A stretch of 64,000 nucleotides of DNA from Marinococcus luteus_A (GCF_034497705.1 NZ_JAXRUV010000001.1:62001-126000); one strand, 5' to 3'. Positions 51,059 to 60,394 are shown, numbered from the stretch's first letter. Translations and numbers: made by a program. Notes: generated from the letters alone by a model not told the origin.

Positions 51059-52413
51059 TGGATCGCTTAGAAGAATATAAGGGAAAAAAAGTGCTTATCA
51101 TAGGTTTGGCTAAAAGTGGATTAGCGGCAGCGAAGCTGATGCACCGCTCTGGAGCGGAGGTGACCGTGAATGACGGAAAGGAAGCGGAAGAAGGAGACAC
51201 AAAGATTCAGGAGCTTGAGGATCTCGGCATTCGGCTGATTACAGGAAGCCATCCGGCCTCCTTGCTCGAAGAATCGTTTTCGGTCATTGTAAAAAATCCG
51301 GGTATTCCCTACCACCACCCTTTTATCGAAAAAGCCCTGGAAAAACAATTTAATATTATTACGGAGATTGAGCTTGCCGCAGAACTGTGTGAAGGGACGA
51401 TGATGGCTATTACCGGCTCGAACGGTAAAACCACTACTACCTCATTGATCCAGGCCATTTTCAAAAATGACCACAGAGAAGCCGCTGTGGCTGGTAATAT
51501 TGGGAACGTGGCATGTGAAGTAGCTCCTCAGATTAAAAAAGACCAGATCATGGTTACAGAGGTTTCGAGCTTTCAATTGAAAGGGACACGCCAGTTCCGC
51601 CCGAAGGTTGGGGTGCTGTTAAACCTTTTCGATGCCCATCTGGATTACCATGGCTCGCGGAATGACTACGAGCACTCAAAAGCAAAGCTCTTTCAAAACA
51701 TGAACGCAGAAGATACAGCAGTCTACAATTATGATCAAAAAGAGGTAAAACGAATTGCTGAAAGCTCAGGCGCCGCACTTGTGCCATTTTCCACAGAGAC
51801 TGTCTGTGAAAACGGCGCCTATATTAAAGAAGGTATGTTTTATTATAAAACAGAGCCGGTGATGGCTGTCGAGCGTGCCTCTCTTCCCGGAGCACATAAC
51901 AAGGAAAATATGCTAGCAGCAATTGCTGCAGCTAAAGTACTTGGTGCATCCAACAAAGCCATCGATTTGGCATTATCCGATTTCCACGGCATCGAACACC
52001 GGCTTCAATTCAGCGGGATTGTGAACGGGCGCAAAATTTACAACGATTCAAAAGCGACAAACATGCTTTCCACCCAAAAGGCGATCGAAGCTTTCGAAGA
52101 GCCGGTGGTGCTTTTGGCCGGAGGGCTTGACCGTGGAAACACCTTCGATGATTTGATTGAGTCTTTTCGGAAAATCAAAGCCATCGTTGCCTACGGCGAG
52201 ACCCGGGACAAACTGGCGGCATCTGCTCAGGAAGCAGGGGTGAATGAAATCCATCGCACAGAATTTTTGGCGGATGCTGTAGACAAAGGCTTCCAGCTTT
52301 CTGAAAGCGGGGATGTGCTGCTGCTCTCTCCTGCCTGTGCGAGCTGGGATCAGTTCCGGACGTTTGAAGAACGGGGACGGACGTTTATGGAATATGTAGA
52401 AAAGTATAAATGA
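51058..52413 (+). CDS. murD: UDP-N-acetylmuramoylalanine-D-glutamate ligase MurD
   Basis: Adds D-glutamate to UDP-MurNAc-Ala. 451 residues, the B. subtilis length, from the ATG overlapping the mraY stop (TAATG). A longer in-frame start inside mraY is unlikely. ATP loop AITGSNGKTTTTSL near 117-130, NLFDAHLDYHGS and HRLQFSGIVNGRKIYNDSKATN with the terminal LSPACASWDQF signature. In B. subtilis spoVE and murG follow; here the next gene is murB after 166 bases. Confidence 0.96.
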   Translation: MDRLEEYKGKKVLIIGLAKSGLAAAKLMHRSGAEVTVNDGKEAEEGDTKIQELEDLGIRLITGSHPASLLEESFSVIVKNPGIPYHHPFIEKALEKQFNIITEIELAAELCEGTMMAITGSNGKTTTTSLIQAIFKNDHREAAVAGNIGNVACEVAPQIKKDQIMVTEVSSFQLKGTRQFRPKVGVLLNLFDAHLDYHGSRNDYEHSKAKLFQNMNAEDTAVYNYDQKEVKRIAESSGAALVPFSTETVCENGAYIKEGMFYYKTEPVMAVERASLPGAHNKENMLAAIAAAKVLGASNKAIDLALSDFHGIEHRLQFSGIVNGRKIYNDSKATNMLSTQKAIEAFEEPVVLLAGGLDRGNTFDDLIESFRKIKAIVAYGETRDKLAASAQEAGVNEIHRTEFLADAVDKGFQLSESGDVLLLSPACASWDQFRTFEERGRTFMEYVEKYK

Positions 52414-52437
52414 TATGGGGCGCATTTTTGCTCCACT

Positions 52438-52468
52438 CCTGAAGCTACCTTTAATAGGTGGTTTCAGG
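52438..52468 (+). other. Hairpin in the murD-murB gap
   Basis: A 12-bp stem with two G-T pairs (52438-52449 with 52457-52468) and a 7-base loop, at the place of the missing spoVE and murG. No T-run follows. Confidence 0.45.
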
Positions 52469-52579
52469 AATGGATCGAATGATGCATTCTTTAAAGAGAG
52501 AGTACACAAAAACAAACAAAAAATGTAATGGAATCCAGGGAGTCTGAAATAAAAAAATGAATAAACAGGAGGGGATCGT

Positions 52580-53500
52580 ATGGGACAAGAGGCGGAATCA
52601 GCATGGAAGTTCGAAGACTTTGGCAAAGTACTGAAAGATGAACCACTGGCGAAGCATACGACTTGGAAAATTGGCGGGCCGGCGGACTGGCTAATTGAGC
52701 CGACAAGCGTGGAAGAACTGGAAAACGCCATGAAATGGATTCAGGAAGAAAATCTTCCATGGCGCGCTATCGGCCGTGGATCAAATCTGCTGGTGGATGA
52801 TGAGGGGATTGAAGGCGTAGTAATAAAATTTGGCACGAAGCTTGCCAATATGGAAAACGATAACGGTATAGTCACGGTGGAAGCGGGCTATCCATTAGTC
52901 CGGCTCGCTACGATTTTAAGCCGGGACGGATACGGAGGCATGGAGTTTGCCGGGGGCATTCCTGGGAGTGTCGGCGGTGCAGTATTTATGAATGCAGGCG
53001 CCCACGGCTCTGACATGTCAAAGGTATTGGTAGAAGCGTTAATTTTATTTCCGGATGGAACAATGGAGTGGATTCCTAACGAAGAAATGGGATTTGCCTA
53101 CCGTACCTCCAGGCTCCAGTCGGATAAAGGCATCTGTGTTGCTGCCAGGCTCAAGCTTGAGCAGGGGGAAAAAGACGTCATTTTTAAAGAAATGCAGGAA
53201 TACAAAGAGTACAGAAGAGAGACGCAGCCGTGGGCTCATCCCTGTGCCGGTAGTGTGTTCCGGAACCCTCTGCCTGACCATGCCGGTGAGCTTATAGAAA
53301 ACCTCGGGTTAAAAGGTCACGTGATCGGCGGTGCGCAGATATCAGAGCTTCATGCAAACTTTATTGTTAACACAGGGGAAGCCAAAGCATCTGATGTGCT
53401 GGCATTAATTGAAAAAGCTCGTTCCTCCGTGAAAGAAGCTTATGGCATTGAGCTTGAGACCGAAGTGGAAATTGTAAACAAAAGATCAGCCGACAGCTGA
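52580..53500 (+). CDS. murB: UDP-N-acetylenolpyruvoylglucosamine reductase MurB
   Basis: FAD-dependent reduction of UDP-GlcNAc-enolpyruvate to UDP-MurNAc. 306 residues. HTTWKIGGPADWLIEP near 27-42, IGRGSNLLVDDEGIEG near 62-77, AGGIPGSVGGAVFMNAGAHG near 120-139, and the catalytic Ser in CAGSVFRNP with a C-terminal Glu helix. The type IIb layout (short, about 300 residues) is that of Gram-positive bacteria. The RBS is aggaggggat. Confidence 0.95.
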   Translation: MGQEAESAWKFEDFGKVLKDEPLAKHTTWKIGGPADWLIEPTSVEELENAMKWIQEENLPWRAIGRGSNLLVDDEGIEGVVIKFGTKLANMENDNGIVTVEAGYPLVRLATILSRDGYGGMEFAGGIPGSVGGAVFMNAGAHGSDMSKVLVEALILFPDGTMEWIPNEEMGFAYRTSRLQSDKGICVAARLKLEQGEKDVIFKEMQEYKEYRRETQPWAHPCAGSVFRNPLPDHAGELIENLGLKGHVIGGAQISELHANFIVNTGEAKASDVLALIEKARSSVKEAYGIELETEVEIVNKRSADS

Positions 53501-53529
53501 TAAGTGGGGAAACAGAGGAGGACTGCGGT

Positions 53530-54429
53530 GTGAGAAAGCCAAATGATGGCAAACTGGTCTCGCTCGAAGAGCATCACCCCAGTTTAAAGGAGCAGCGCCG
53601 ACAAAAATCGCGGCGCCGGCTGTTTATCTATCTGGCTGTATTTTTTGTATTAATTGGACTGGTTATTTATTTTCAATCTCCGTTAAGTCATATCCGCAGT
53701 ATTGAAACGAGCGGAGCCCAATTCACAGAAAAACAGGTTGTTAAAGAAGAAAGCGGGGCCCAGGTCGGAACAAATATCTGGGAAATGGACAGAAACGTGA
53801 TTAAGAATAATGTAGAGAAGCTGCCAGAAATTCAAGAAGCAGAGGTGACGAGATCCTGGCCGGCGACGGTAAACATTGAGGTTACTGAGTATGAAAAAGT
53901 TGCTTATACGCAGGTTGAAGGCGCTTATGCCCCGGTGCTTGAAAACGGTCACGAGCTTACAGATAACGTAAGCAGCGAACTTCCGGCAGATGCGCCGCTT
54001 CTGCAGAATTTTGAGAAAGAAGAAAGACTTGAAGCGTTCGCAGCGGAACTTGGTAAATTAGGTGAAGGGGTGACCAACCGGATTTCAGAAGTATATTTCG
54101 ATCCTTCTGAAAATGAGGAGGATAATATCACTCTTTACATGAACGACGGTCTTGAGGTCCGCAGTTCTGTTTCTGAATTCTCGGAGTATATGGGCTCGTA
54201 CCCATCCATTGCAAGAAATATTGATGCCAGCCAAAACGGGGTGCTTTATATGATGAGGGCTCCGTATTTTGAAGCAGCAGAGCCGGAGGAAGGATCTGGG
54301 GAAGAAATGGAAGGCACGCAGGAAATGCCGGAGGAAAGCTTCATTGAAGGAAATGATACTCCTGAAGGGACAGAAAACGGAACTTCTGACACAGAAGAAA
54401 ACGATAGTGCCAATGGAGCTGGACAATAA
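53530..54429 (+). CDS. divIB: Cell division protein DivIB/FtsQ with acidic tail
   Basis: 299 residues from a GTG after gaggaggactgcg. A basic cytoplasmic domain (about 1-33) is followed by a single membrane helix (FIYLAVFFVLIGLVIYF, about 35-51). The extracytoplasmic POTRA domain (SPLSHIRSIETSGAQF) follows, then the beta domain. The last 52 residues are dominated by Glu and Asp (18) with no Lys or Arg. DivIB stabilises FtsL and DivIC at the septum. The companion genes ylxW, ylxX and sbp of B. subtilis are absent before ftsA. Confidence 0.92.
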   Translation: MRKPNDGKLVSLEEHHPSLKEQRRQKSRRRLFIYLAVFFVLIGLVIYFQSPLSHIRSIETSGAQFTEKQVVKEESGAQVGTNIWEMDRNVIKNNVEKLPEIQEAEVTRSWPATVNIEVTEYEKVAYTQVEGAYAPVLENGHELTDNVSSELPADAPLLQNFEKEERLEAFAAELGKLGEGVTNRISEVYFDPSENEEDNITLYMNDGLEVRSSVSEFSEYMGSYPSIARNIDASQNGVLYMMRAPYFEAAEPEEGSGEEMEGTQEMPEESFIEGNDTPEGTENGTSDTEENDSANGAGQ

Positions 54430-54640
54430 AAGAATGAATATTGTTTGAAAATTGCCTTTTCCATTGAAGATAGTTGTTGTAGACTGAAAAGAAGGCGTAT
54501 TTTTCTTAACCTGAACAAAAATACTGCCGCATATTATTAATGGAAGCGCAATCGGAAAAATTCTGGTGCGTATGGAAATATAAAGGACAAAATAGCTGTA
54601 AAATCGAAACGAAAATAGATCTATAAGGGGGTGCCCAACC

Positions 54641-55969
54641 TTGAACAGTGAAAATTTGTATGTCAGTCTTGATGTCGGCACATCGTCTGTCCGAGCGATT
54701 ATCGGAGATATGAGCGGTGGTGCCTTAAAAATTATCGGAGTCGGCCGGGCGCCGTCTATCGGCATGAGAAAAGGTGCGATCGTCGATATCGATGAAACGG
54801 TGAAAGCGATCAAAGAGGCCGTAGACCAGGCGGAACGAATGGTTGATTTAGAAGTAAAGCAGGTCATTGTAGGAATTAATGGTAATCAGGTGGAAATGCG
54901 GGCGTGTAATGGAATAGTGGCCGTATCAAGCACTGATCGTGAAATTCAGGATGAGGATGTAGAGAGAGTAATCGATGCGGCACATGTGATGAGTATTCCG
55001 CCAGACAGAGAAATTATTGATATTATTCCAGCCCAGTTTATTGTAGACGGTATGGATGGAATTAAAGATCCGCGCGGCATGCTCGGTACCCGTCTGGAGA
55101 TGGAAGGCACTATTATTACAGGAGCCAAAACCGCTTTACATAACCTACTACGCTGTGTGGAGCGAGCAGGACTGGAAATTGCAGACATTGTCCTTCAGCC
55201 GTTGGCTTCAGGGAGTGTAGCTGTTTCAAAGGACGAGCGATCTCTTGGAGTAGCCTTAATTGATATTGGCGGCGGCTCGACGACGGTCTCTGTATTCCAG
55301 GAAGGCCAGCTGCAGACAATGTCCTTTCTTCCAATTGGCGGCAGCCATATATCAAACGATATTTCTGTCGGAATCAGAACGACCGCCGAAGAAGCAGAGC
55401 GCCTGAAGCTTGAGCATGGTCATGCCTTTATTGATGATGCTTCTGATGATTTGTCATTTTCCATTCAGACGCTTGGAAATAATGATCAGAAAAAATTCAC
55501 GCAGCTTGAACTGGCAGAAATTATTGAACCGAGAATGGAAGAGATTCTTACATTAGTGCAGCAGGAAATCAACCGCATGGGTTATCATGATCTTCCGGGC
55601 GGGTATGTATTAACCGGAGGAGCGGTCATGATGCCGGGAACGCTCGAGCTTGCCCAGGACATTTGGAAGCAGCATGTCCGTCTTGCGATGCCGGACTACA
55701 TTGGCGTACGTGAACCTACGTATACAGCCAGTATCGGTTTGATTGAATTTGCATATAAAAGCATGAAGGTTCATAGTGGAGAGGAGTCCGTTGTAGCAGC
55801 GGGACGCTCTGAGAAGTATGCAGAATCAGACCGCCCGGCTTCAGCAGGAGAAGCTAATTACCGCAATGGTTCAAACACGCGCCAGCAAAACCGGACGAAG
55901 GAAAAAGATCCGGAGGAGCCTGGATTTAAAGAGCGGATGCGAAGCGTATTTAAATCTTTCTTTGAATAA
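54641..55969 (+). CDS. ftsA: Cell division protein FtsA
   Basis: Actin-like ATPase that tethers FtsZ to the membrane. 442 residues from a TTG after aaggggg. SLDVGTSSVRAIIGDM near 9-24 is the phosphate-1 loop. IDIGGGSTTVSVFQ near 206-219, VLTGGAVMMPGTLELAQ near 325-341, and the C-terminal amphipathic membrane helix FKERMRSVFKSFFE. The linker before the helix is polar and charged. It is followed after 38 bases by ftsZ. The 211-base gap before it holds no gene; a promoter may be there. Confidence 0.96.
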   Translation: MNSENLYVSLDVGTSSVRAIIGDMSGGALKIIGVGRAPSIGMRKGAIVDIDETVKAIKEAVDQAERMVDLEVKQVIVGINGNQVEMRACNGIVAVSSTDREIQDEDVERVIDAAHVMSIPPDREIIDIIPAQFIVDGMDGIKDPRGMLGTRLEMEGTIITGAKTALHNLLRCVERAGLEIADIVLQPLASGSVAVSKDERSLGVALIDIGGGSTTVSVFQEGQLQTMSFLPIGGSHISNDISVGIRTTAEEAERLKLEHGHAFIDDASDDLSFSIQTLGNNDQKKFTQLELAEIIEPRMEEILTLVQQEINRMGYHDLPGGYVLTGGAVMMPGTLELAQDIWKQHVRLAMPDYIGVREPTYTASIGLIEFAYKSMKVHSGEESVVAAGRSEKYAESDRPASAGEANYRNGSNTRQQNRTKEKDPEEPGFKERMRSVFKSFFE

Positions 55970-56007
55970 GTAACGAAGGATAAAACGACTATATAGGAGG
56001 ACCACAT

Positions 56008-57183
56008 ATGTTGGAATTTGAAATGGATATGGACCAGCTAGCCCAGATTAAAGTCATCGGTGTCGGCGGTGGCGGTTCGAACGCTGTGAATCGTATGATT
56101 GAGAACGGTTTACAGGGAGTAGAATTTATTGCGGTAAACACAGACGCCCAGGCACTGAAATTATCAGAAGCAGAAACAAAGCTTCAATTAGGCGGAAAGC
56201 TGACAAGAGGCCTGGGGGCTGGAGCGAACCCGGAAATTGGTAAAAAAGCTGCAGAAGAAAGCAAAGAGCAGCTCGAAGAAGCTCTGACCGGTGCCGATAT
56301 GGTATTTATTACAGCCGGTATGGGCGGCGGCACAGGCACAGGTGCAGCTCCCGTTATTGCTGAAGTAGCCAAAGAAATTGGAGCACTGACCGTAGGTGTC
56401 GTTACGCGCCCATTTACATTTGAAGGTAAAAAGCGTGCGGTGCAGTCCTCCAACGGGATTTCTTCTTTAAAGGAAAAAGTGGATACGCTGATTGTTATTC
56501 CAAACGACCGTCTGCTTGAAATTGTGGATAAAAGTACGCCGATGCTTGAAGCATTCCGTGAAGCGGATAATGTTCTTCGCCAGGGCGTCCAGGGCATTAG
56601 TGACCTGATCGCGGTACCGGGACTTATTAACCTCGACTTTGCCGACGTAAAAACGATCATGAGCGAAAAAGGTTCTGCGTTGATGGGTATTGGCATATCC
56701 ACCGGAGAAAATCGTGCTGTGGAAGCGGCGAAAAAAGCGATATCAAGTCCGCTTCTTGAAACGTCCGTGGAGGGCGCTCAGGGCGTACTGATGAACATTA
56801 CCGGCGGTTCCAACCTGAGCCTGTTTGAAGTGCACGAAGCAGCTGAGATTGTATCTGAAGCGTCGGACACGGATGTTAATATGATCTTTGGCTCAGTTAT
56901 TAACGAGAACCTGAAGGACGAAATCGTAGTTACGGTAATTGCTACAGGGTTTCAGGATAGTGAAGATCAGCGGAGTGCGCAGGGATCGCGAGGCGGAGGC
57001 CGCCAGACTGTTTCCCGTCAGCAGCCGACAAGACAGCAGGCGCCGCAGCAGCCACAGCAGTCTGCGCCTCAGCAGGATTGGAAGGAAGAGCCTGTATCTG
57101 AAAACGAATCGTCCAGAGATGGACAGGAAGAAGATGAAGGACTCGATATTCCAACGTTCCTGCGCAACCGGCGCCGTCGTTAA
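56008..57183 (+). CDS. ftsZ: Cell division protein FtsZ
   Basis: Tubulin-like GTPase forming the division ring. 391 residues. GTP-binding AGMGGGTGTGAAP (GGGTGTG at 106-112), NTDAQAL near 44-50, the synergy loop with NLDFADVKTIM near 208-218. The flexible Gln-rich linker (about 320-365) is followed by the conserved C-terminal binding peptide DIPTFLRNRRRR for FtsA and SepF. The start ATG follows taggagga. A strong terminator follows. In sporulating bacilli bpr/spoIIGA-sigE-sigG would come next. Confidence 0.98.
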   Translation: MLEFEMDMDQLAQIKVIGVGGGGSNAVNRMIENGLQGVEFIAVNTDAQALKLSEAETKLQLGGKLTRGLGAGANPEIGKKAAEESKEQLEEALTGADMVFITAGMGGGTGTGAAPVIAEVAKEIGALTVGVVTRPFTFEGKKRAVQSSNGISSLKEKVDTLIVIPNDRLLEIVDKSTPMLEAFREADNVLRQGVQGISDLIAVPGLINLDFADVKTIMSEKGSALMGIGISTGENRAVEAAKKAISSPLLETSVEGAQGVLMNITGGSNLSLFEVHEAAEIVSEASDTDVNMIFGSVINENLKDEIVVTVIATGFQDSEDQRSAQGSRGGGRQTVSRQQPTRQQAPQQPQQSAPQQDWKEEPVSENESSRDGQEEDEGLDIPTFLRNRRRR

Positions 57184-57202
57184 GCGCGTGCAGGTGATAG
57201 AA

Positions 57203-57234
57203 GAAAAAAGCGGGCCGGATACGGCCCGCTTTTC
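57203..57234 (+). terminator. Terminator after ftsZ
   Basis: Stem of about 11 bp centred on CGGGCCG (57211-57217) and CGGCCCG (57222-57228), with A- and T-rich ends. Confidence 0.85.
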
Positions 57235-57302
57235 TTCGCTAAGGCTGATGTAATCTATATGAAGCCCCATAATTGATCAATAAGCAGAAAGGTCGTGATG
57301 GC

Positions 57303-58112
57303 ATGCAAACTGAGCCGTTTCACCTTCTAACAAACGGCATTCTCGAGCTGGAAATGAACAGCAAAGCAGCTGCCGCCGGCTTTACCACAAGATTAAACGG
57401 TTCGGGAAAGCCCCCCTACGAAAGCCGTAACACAGCTTTTCATGTAGGAGAGGACAGTAATATAACGATAAATAACCGTATGGTCACTGCCGAACATATC
57501 GGGCGGCCCCTTTCTACCTGGACTGCTGAAGAACAGGTGCACGGCAGCCGTATCGTAGAGGTCGGCCGCAGTGACGCCGGCAAAGGAAGTGAGCGGAGGG
57601 AAACCTCTGTGGCAGAAGCTGACGGCATGATTACTCAGTCGAAGGAAGTAACGCTTGTCAGTTTTTATGCTGACTGCGTTCCTCTGTTCTTTTATGCAGA
57701 AAGCTCCGGGGTTGTAGGGCTTGCCCACGCAGGATGGAAAGGAACTGCAGCCAGTATCGGAGCTGGAATGGTCCGGGCTTTTGCAGATAAAGGGATCCCG
57801 CCTGAACAAATATATACGGCCATTGGGCCGGCTATATCCGGAGCTAATTATGAAGTGGATGAAACAGTTCTCTCAGCGCTTAAGGATCAACAGAATTTTT
57901 CCAGCGGGGAGCCGTGGGTCCAAAAGGCAAGCGGGCGGTACGCGCTTGATTTAAAAACAGCTAACAAACTGCTGCTTGAACAGGCTGGCCTGCCGCCTGA
58001 ACGTATTGCTGTCAGCGATTACTGTACTTATGCTGAAGAAAAACTGTTTTTCTCCCACCGGCGTGAAAACGGGAAAACTGGACGAATGATGAGTTATATC
58101 TATATTATATAG
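57303..58112 (+). CDS. pgeF: Peptidoglycan editing factor PgeF (YlmD, DUF152)
   Basis: 269 residues from the ATG at 57303 (AAAGGTCGTG upstream). DUF152 multicopper-like protein that removes mis-incorporated UDP-MurNAc-L-Ser in E. coli. YADCVPLFFYAE near 121-132 and VGLAHAGWKGTAASIGAGMV near 137-156 carry the metal-binding Cys and His. A second His lies near the C-terminus (FFSHRRENGKTGRMM). The gene directly follows ftsZ and precedes ylmE, the B. subtilis ylm order with sigE and sigG missing. Confidence 0.93.
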   Translation: MQTEPFHLLTNGILELEMNSKAAAAGFTTRLNGSGKPPYESRNTAFHVGEDSNITINNRMVTAEHIGRPLSTWTAEEQVHGSRIVEVGRSDAGKGSERRETSVAEADGMITQSKEVTLVSFYADCVPLFFYAESSGVVGLAHAGWKGTAASIGAGMVRAFADKGIPPEQIYTAIGPAISGANYEVDETVLSALKDQQNFSSGEPWVQKASGRYALDLKTANKLLLEQAGLPPERIAVSDYCTYAEEKLFFSHRRENGKTGRMMSYIYII

Positions 58113-58131
58113 ACAGGGAGGATGCTGCACT

Positions 58132-58809
58132 TTGAACACGGTGGAATCCAACTGGAAAGTGATAAAGCACAACATCAGCCTCGCCTGTGAAGCATCCGGC
58201 CGGGACCCGGAGGATGTAACATGCATTGCTGTTACAAAGTACGTGTCTCCGGAGCGGGCGGTAGAGGCAGTAGAAGCCGGAATAACCAATTTGGGGGAAA
58301 ACCGTGTGGAAGGAGCTCTTGAAAAATACGAAGCTGTTTCCGGACGGGCGAACATTCATTTTATCGGCACCCTGCAGTCGAAAAAAGCGAAAAAGATTAT
58401 CGGCAAATGTGCATACATTCATTCGCTGGACCGCTGGAGCCTGGCAGAGGAAATCAATAAACGTTCCGGGGAAACAGTCACCGAATGCTTTGTACAGGTG
58501 AATGCCTCCGGAGAAGAGAGTAAAGCAGGGCTTGGGCTTCAGGAAGTGGAACCGTTCATCGAATCACTGGTGAAACTTCCCGGCCTTCGGATCGTAGGAT
58601 TAATGACCCTCGCTCCATTTGAAGAGGACGCTGAAAACACCCGGCCGGTTTTTCGTCAGATGAATGAGATGCGCAGGCGTATCCAGGAAAAAAACTGGGC
58701 GCATGCTCCCTGCGATTATTTGTCCATGGGAATGTCCAACGATTATATGGTAGCTGTTGAAGAAGGCGCTACTCATATTCGTCTCGGTACTTCGCTTGTA
58801 GGTGAATAA
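58132..58809 (+). CDS. ylmE: YggS/YlmE family PLP homeostasis protein
   Basis: 225 residues from a TTG after cagggagg. Single-domain alanine-racemase-like fold that binds PLP without catalysis and keeps vitamin B6 and amino acid pools in balance. The PLP Lys is in AVTKYVSPE (about residue 36). GENRVEGALEKYEAV and HFIGTLQSKKAK follow, with the terminal RLGTSLVGE. It lies between pgeF and sepF as in most firmicutes. Confidence 0.94.
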   Translation: MNTVESNWKVIKHNISLACEASGRDPEDVTCIAVTKYVSPERAVEAVEAGITNLGENRVEGALEKYEAVSGRANIHFIGTLQSKKAKKIIGKCAYIHSLDRWSLAEEINKRSGETVTECFVQVNASGEESKAGLGLQEVEPFIESLVKLPGLRIVGLMTLAPFEEDAENTRPVFRQMNEMRRRIQEKNWAHAPCDYLSMGMSNDYMVAVEEGATHIRLGTSLVGE

Positions 58810-58869
58810 AAGAATCCGGCGTTAAGTAACAAAACAGCTGGTATCTTTGTGTAAAAAGGAGAGGAGAAG

Positions 58870-59298
58870 ATGAGTTTGCGTTCGAAGTTCCGGCGTTTTT
58901 TTGAGATGGACGACGATGTGGTCGAACAGGAGGTTCCTCTTTCTGAAGAAGAACAATATGCCCAGTATGAAAACAGGCAGGGGGCAGCGCCGAGCAACGT
59001 GGTGAGCCTGCAGAGTGTACAGAAGTCCTCGAAGGTGATGCTTCTGGAGCCGCGCAGCTACGAAGAAGTGCAGGATATCGCCGATCACCTGTGCAGCCGG
59101 AAAGCAGTGATCATTAATTTGCAGCGGGTGCCGAGAGAGCAGGGACGGCGTATCGTTGATTTTTTAAGCGGCACTGTATATGCCATCGGCGGGGACATTC
59201 AGAAGGTTGGCAGCCAGATCTTTTTCTGCGCCCCCGATAATGTGGATATTTCGGGAGCTATTACAGATATCATGTCCGAACGGGACGAACATTATTAG
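58870..59298 (+). CDS. sepF: Cell division protein SepF
   Basis: Membrane-binding protein that bundles FtsZ filaments and overlaps with FtsA in function. 142 residues. An N-terminal amphipathic helix (SLRSKFRRFFEM) anchors to the membrane, a variable acidic linker follows, and the core (about 58-135) reads VMLLEPRSYEEVQDIADHL, RKAVIINLQRV and RRIVDFLSGTVYAIGGDIQK. The RBS is gaggagaag. The gene sits between ylmE and ylmG as usual. Confidence 0.96.
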   Translation: MSLRSKFRRFFEMDDDVVEQEVPLSEEEQYAQYENRQGAAPSNVVSLQSVQKSSKVMLLEPRSYEEVQDIADHLCSRKAVIINLQRVPREQGRRIVDFLSGTVYAIGGDIQKVGSQIFFCAPDNVDISGAITDIMSERDEHY

Positions 59299-59316
59299 AA
59301 GGAAAGGAGAGGGATT

Positions 59317-59589
59317 ATGCAGCTTATAGGTTCTTTGCTGATTAGTTTAATCAGTATTTACCGGATTGTGTTAATAGTATATATTTTCATGTCCTGGTTC
59401 CCAAATGCGAGAGAAACTACGATCGGCCAGTTTATCGGTTCGATCTGTGAACCATATTTGGAGCCGTTCCGCCGTTTTATTCCGCCGCTCGGCCCGCTTG
59501 ATATTTCGCCGATTGTGGCAATCATCGTACTCTTTTTTGCAGAATCCGGCATCCGGGCGCTGTTTTTCAATGCCGGGGCGTTGTTTTAA
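59317..59589 (+). CDS. ylmG: YggT family membrane protein YlmG
   Basis: 90 residues, two hydrophobic helices (about 5-25 and 65-85) and the conserved amphipathic middle YLEPFRRFIPPLGPLDISPI. YggT-family proteins take part in osmotic tolerance and division-site organisation in various bacteria. It is nested between sepF and ylmH with short gaps (18 and 16 bases), indicating one transcript. Confidence 0.92.
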   Translation: MQLIGSLLISLISIYRIVLIVYIFMSWFPNARETTIGQFIGSICEPYLEPFRRFIPPLGPLDISPIVAIIVLFFAESGIRALFFNAGALF

Positions 59590-59605
59590 TTGAGGTGAAT
59601 ACAAC

Positions 59606-60394
59606 ATGAATATGCTCGAACACTTCAGGCCGGAAGAAAGAGCCTGGGTGGAACAGGCGTCAGACTGGAAAGAAGCAGTCGAAACAAACTTCGAAAGACG
59701 GCTGACCGATTTTCTAGATCCGCGGGAGCGGGATATTTTAGCGTCAGTTATCGGAAAAGATGAAACTGTCCATTATGCTTTTGCCGGGGGAAACGATGAT
59801 GCTGAGCGAAAGCGGGCGCTGATTTATCCATTTTACGAACAGCCGGAGCAGGAGGATTTTCAACTGATATTGTTTGAAATATCCTATCCGCAGAAATTCG
59901 CTTCTCTTGAACATAAGGATGTTCTCGGGGCCCTGATGGGCATCGGATTAAAACGGGAGAAGTTCGGTGATATTCTGGAAGGGGAGGGGTGCTTTCAATT
60001 CGTGGCGGCTGCCGAAGTCCGCAGCTATATTGAGCTGAACCTTCCAAAAATCGCCAACGTTTCCGTAACGCCGGTGGAAAAACCGTTTTCCGCTATGCTG
60101 CCGATAGAAGAGCAGTGGGTGGAACGCGAAACGACGGTTTCTTCGCTTCGGCTTGATACATTTATGGCAGAAGCATACCGGCTTTCAAGAAGCAAAACAC
60201 TCCCATTCATAGAAAAAGCAAAGGTGCGCGTGAACTGGAAAAAGGTCGACCAGTCCTCCTATATGCTGCGTCCAGGGGATTATGTTTCGGTACGCGGGCT
60301 TGGCCGCTCCAAATTGATGGAGGTGCTCGGACGCACGAAAAAAGATAAGCAGCGGATTGTGTACGGAATTAAAGAGCAGAAAAGAAAAAAATAA
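59606..60394 (+). CDS. ylmH: S4-domain RNA-binding protein YlmH
   Basis: 262 residues. The N-terminal domain (AYLEH-like; YAFAGGNDDAERKRALIYPF) and the C-terminal S4 RNA-binding domain (about 180-240; SSLRLDTFMAEAYRLSRSKT, VNWKKVDQSSYMLRPGDYV). YlmH binds the ribosome or tRNA in bacilli and acts as a rescue/quality-control factor for stalled 50S subunits (RqcP-like role reported for its relatives). It precedes divIVA, the standard order. Confidence 0.92.
   Translation: MNMLEHFRPEERAWVEQASDWKEAVETNFERRLTDFLDPRERDILASVIGKDETVHYAFAGGNDDAERKRALIYPFYEQPEQEDFQLILFEISYPQKFASLEHKDVLGALMGIGLKREKFGDILEGEGCFQFVAAAEVRSYIELNLPKIANVSVTPVEKPFSAMLPIEEQWVERETTVSSLRLDTFMAEAYRLSRSKTLPFIEKAKVRVNWKKVDQSSYMLRPGDYVSVRGLGRSKLMEVLGRTKKDKQRIVYGIKEQKRKK

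Noticed and set aside
52048..52731. 227-codon minus-strand frame across murD and murB
   Set aside because: It runs antisense to two conserved genes, with no RBS or known domain. It was considered as a displaced murG or spoVE, but shows no similarity.
54085..54867. 260-codon minus-strand frame across divIB and ftsA
   Set aside because: Antisense to conserved genes; low-complexity Ser/Ile/Phe-rich product typical of a shadow frame.
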